Origin: Lithodes maja
Lineage: Eukaryota > Arthropoda > Malacostraca > Decapoda > Lithodidae
Length of the DNA stretch: 64,000 nucleotides
Assembly: GCA_037953745.1 (NCBI GenBank)
Contig: JBAKBP010001415.1
Location: forward strand, 62,001 to 126,000
Reading direction: 5' to 3'
Both the position numbers and the translations under genes were made by a program. The notes under the pieces are model-generated. The model did not search any database. It saw only the letters and a program-made list of their open reading frames with translations, and was not told the origin of the DNA. Position 1 is the first letter of the stretch, and every line of letters starts with the position of its first letter. Below are positions 61,520 to 64,000 of the stretch, one piece after another.

Positions 61520-63718
61520 ACAACCCCCACACATATCTCTGAGAACACTGCCACAATATTATACCACATAAACTGTAACAGAGAGGACAAAATATCCCAA
61601 TCAGGGGTTATACAGACTGGGATAAGTGATCACTTCGTCACATATTGCACACGGAAAACTACAAAAATTACCCTAGAGAATCACAAGGTTATCAAAACAA
61701 GGTCACTCAGAAACTACAATAAAGAAACATTTCTGGACATTTTATGGAATACAGACTGGTCTCCAGTGTTTGGAAGTACAAACGTTAATGACGCATGGGT
61801 TGGCTTCAGAACCATCATCACAAACATCCTAGACGAAATAGCTCCTCTGAAAGACATACGAATTAAAGCAAGGTCAGACCCATGGATCAACAATGACATA
61901 CTACACCATCTGGAACACAGAGACAATCTGTTAAAAAGGCTAGTGAAACATAGACAGGATCAAGGTCTGAAACATGAGTTCAACAGGGCCAGGAATAAAC
62001 TAAATAGGAAAATGAAATCAGCGAAAACTAATTATTTTCACAATAAGGCAGAGGAATATCAGAATAACCCAAAGAAACTATGGAGGCACCTAAAAACAAC
62101 AGGCTACAGCAACAAGACAAGGGATTCGTCTAACACTAATATTGCTCTCACCATTAATGATCAGGTTTGCCACGATAAACGACAAATTTCAACCTACTTC
62201 AACTCCTTCTTCACTTCCATAGCAAACACACTTGCACAGAACCTTCCTCAACCTCTCAATAAATACACTGCAACAACGGCCACCTTTCGTAATTTCTACA
62301 GAGATAAAGACATACACCCGAACACATTTGGATTGCAAAATGTTACACCAAAATACACTGTTGACGAGCTGTCTAACCTAAATGTACATAAAAGCACAGG
62401 ACCAGACAAAATTCCTGCCAAATTTCTACGAGATGGAGCCATTGGTATAGCAGGCCCCCTAACCCACATCATCAACTTGTCAATTAACACCAACACTGTA
62501 CCTGCTGAACTGAAGGAAGCTATTGTAACCCCTCTATTCAAGAAAGGAAATAAACTAGAAGTTGGCAACTACAGACCAGTTAGCATACACTTACACTTAG
62601 TTACACTTAGTTGTATTCCGTCCGTTAGTGACACAGTTGAGCTGGGGCTCCACTGCGACCAGGCAGCTCCCTTTCTTCCACTCTCCATTCCAGAAGTCGG
62701 TTGGAGTTGGTGCTGGGGTATCCTGGTGTTGGTGGCCGGTCCGGTATTTTGGCCAGCCACAATATTATGTATTGTATCTAAAATCCTTGAAAGAGCGGTA
62801 TACACCCAAATTGAACACTACCTCAAACAAAATTATCTATTCTATAAGTTTCAATGAGGTTTCAGATGCATGTACTCGACAGACTCCTGTCTCATCCACT
62901 TAACGGATCACATTCGTAAAGAAATGTCTAAAGGTAACTACACCTGTATGGTTCTTCTTGATCTACAAAAAGCGTTTGACACAGTAGACCATGATATCCT
63001 ATGTAATAAACTACAAGCAATGGGCATAGGGTCTGTGAACTGGTTTAAATCTTATCTTAGTGGTAGAACCCAAAGAGTCAAAATTGATGATAATATATCT
63101 GATCCTATGCCAATTAACTGTGGGGTCCCGCAGGGAAGCATCCTTGGTCCCTTACTCTTTCTCTGTTATGTGAACGACATGGAACTGAGCGTCTCATGTA
63201 AATTATTACTGTATGCAGACGACAGCATGCTTCTGGTTTCAGGAAAAGACCCAATAAGTATTGCCGCTTCACTTTCCAAAGAACTAGAATCATGTAGTGA
63301 ATGGCTAGTGGACAATAGACTATCTCTTCACCTGGGCAAGACGGAAGCCATCTTATGTGGAACAAAACGCAAACTGAAAGACATTGTGGGCTTCTCGGTC
63401 AACTGTAATGATATTCGTATAACAACAGTGTCACAAGTTAAATATCTCGGACTAAAACTGGACGCGAGTTTGTCAGGTGAAACAATTTTGGAATCTATCC
63501 TGAGTAAGTGTAGAGCACGTATAAAATATGTGTATAGACAGGTGGGATGCTTGCCCGCGGCGACCAAAAAGACCCTCTGCCAAGCGCTTGTTCAATGTCA
63601 TTTTGACTATTCTGTGTCATCCTGGTACTCTGCATCATCTAAATCAGCACAGCACAAACTTCCGGTCACTCAAAATAAAATGGTTAGGTTCATGCTGAAC
63701 CTAGGACCCAGATCATAA
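61520..63718 (+). pseudogene. CR1-like reverse transcriptase with insertion and nonsense codon
   Basis: After the frameshift: ISDHFVTYCTRK (endonuclease end), STGPDKIPAKFLRDG, FKKGNKLEVGNYRPVSI, then 180 foreign bases, IVSKILERAVYTQIEHYL, a TGA at 62855 in what should be the QxGF motif, STDSCLIHLTDHI, VLLDLQKAFDTVDHDIL (first catalytic Asp), NCGVPQGSILGPLLFLCYVN, LLYADDSMLLVSGKD (Asp pair) and VKYLGLKLDASL. A TAA at 63716 comes from a one-base loss; the C-terminus continues in another frame to the window edge (QSLGMLNVSDRAKQIRL). Confidence 0.8.
62588..62768. other. 180-bp unidentified insertion in the CR1-like RT
   Basis: The conserved RT segment is interrupted between the codons for PVSI and IVSKIL. 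The insert starts with a direct repeat (CACTTACACTTAGTTACACT) and contains GCTGGGGCTCCACTGCGACC and GTTGGTGGCCGGTCCGG. It has no stop in the host frame. It might be a small SINE-like or filler sequence; no family is recognised. Confidence 0.5.
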
Positions 63719-64000
63719 TTATGTTGGCCAGGAACAACTTCAGTCACTAGGTATGCTCAATGTCTCTGACAGGGCCAAACAAATCAGGCTCACTAATGCC
63801 TTCAAAATTTTCTATGACAGAGCTCCAGAGTATCTAAAGAATGATTTTGTTAAAGCAAATGAGAGGAGTGGACATAATACAAGAAACAGGATGTTTAATT
63901 TTAAGGTCCCGAGAATCCAAGGACAGGGTAAGCAAACATTCTTCTTCACTGCCATCAAAGACTGGAACGACCTACCCCAGTCAGTCCGTGAAAAGAGAAC

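Larger units (their letters stand above)
60786..64000 (+). mobile_element. CR1-like non-LTR retrotransposon, decayed, runs off the window
   Basis: It starts with part of a PHD-type zinc finger, then endonuclease, RT and a C-terminal region that is still open at 64000 (AIKDWNDLPQSVREK). It is broken by a frameshift near 61510, a 180-bp insertion at 62588, a TGA at 62855 and a frameshift near 63715. The left edge abuts satellite DNA. Confidence 0.8.

Overview
The window looks like repeat-rich nuclear DNA of a metazoan, probably an arthropod and possibly a decapod crustacean. It has nested LTR and non-LTR retrotransposons, a PIF/Harbinger remnant with an intron, palindromic MITEs ending in TTAA, long microsatellites and a compact intron-less block that resembles an integrated large DNA virus. 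No host housekeeping gene, tRNA or rRNA was recognised. The organism assignment is inference.

Layout. 1-8.9 kb: a decayed jockey-like non-LTR element on the minus strand (about 385-2645), four MITE families, and a 5'-truncated RTE-type element (5287-7196) that sits in the centre of a palindromic MITE with a 9-bp duplication. 8.9-14.8 kb: about 71 copies of a 72-bp minisatellite between two inverted copies of that same MITE, with a 504-bp (7-unit) higher-order duplication near its right end. 14.8-17.4 kb: non-coding DNA with two more MITEs and triplet microsatellites. 17.4-20.35 kb: a truncated Harbinger transposon with a MADF accessory gene on plus and a transposase piece on minus.

20.35-36.44 kb: two nearly identical Ty3/Gypsy-family elements in tandem, arranged LTR-internal-LTR-internal-LTR with 1.8-kb LTRs. 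Integrase lies upstream of reverse transcriptase, the Copia-like order described for Gmr1-type elements. Copy 1 has a frameshift and a lost RT catalytic aspartate. Copy 2 lacks the primer-binding site and the start of gag. They look individually defective.

36.4-43.05 kb: a 177-bp tandem repeat, then closely packed intron-less genes on both strands with shared polyadenylation and promoter regions, several broken by frameshifts or TGA stops. I read it as a fragment of an endogenous large dsDNA virus; nimavirus-like is a guess. A 3.4-kb DNA transposon with about 47-bp inverted repeats and an intact 625-codon gene (DUF7869-like) interrupts it at 43051-46420.

46.9-64 kb: an apparently intact jockey-like ORF on minus (46969-49965); the LTR and gag start of another LTR element; a complete Mag-like Gypsy element (51626-60555) with a TAGGC duplication, its RT gene split by a 5'-truncated non-LTR element flanked by TGGAT; and a decayed CR1-like element (60786-64000) that runs off the window.
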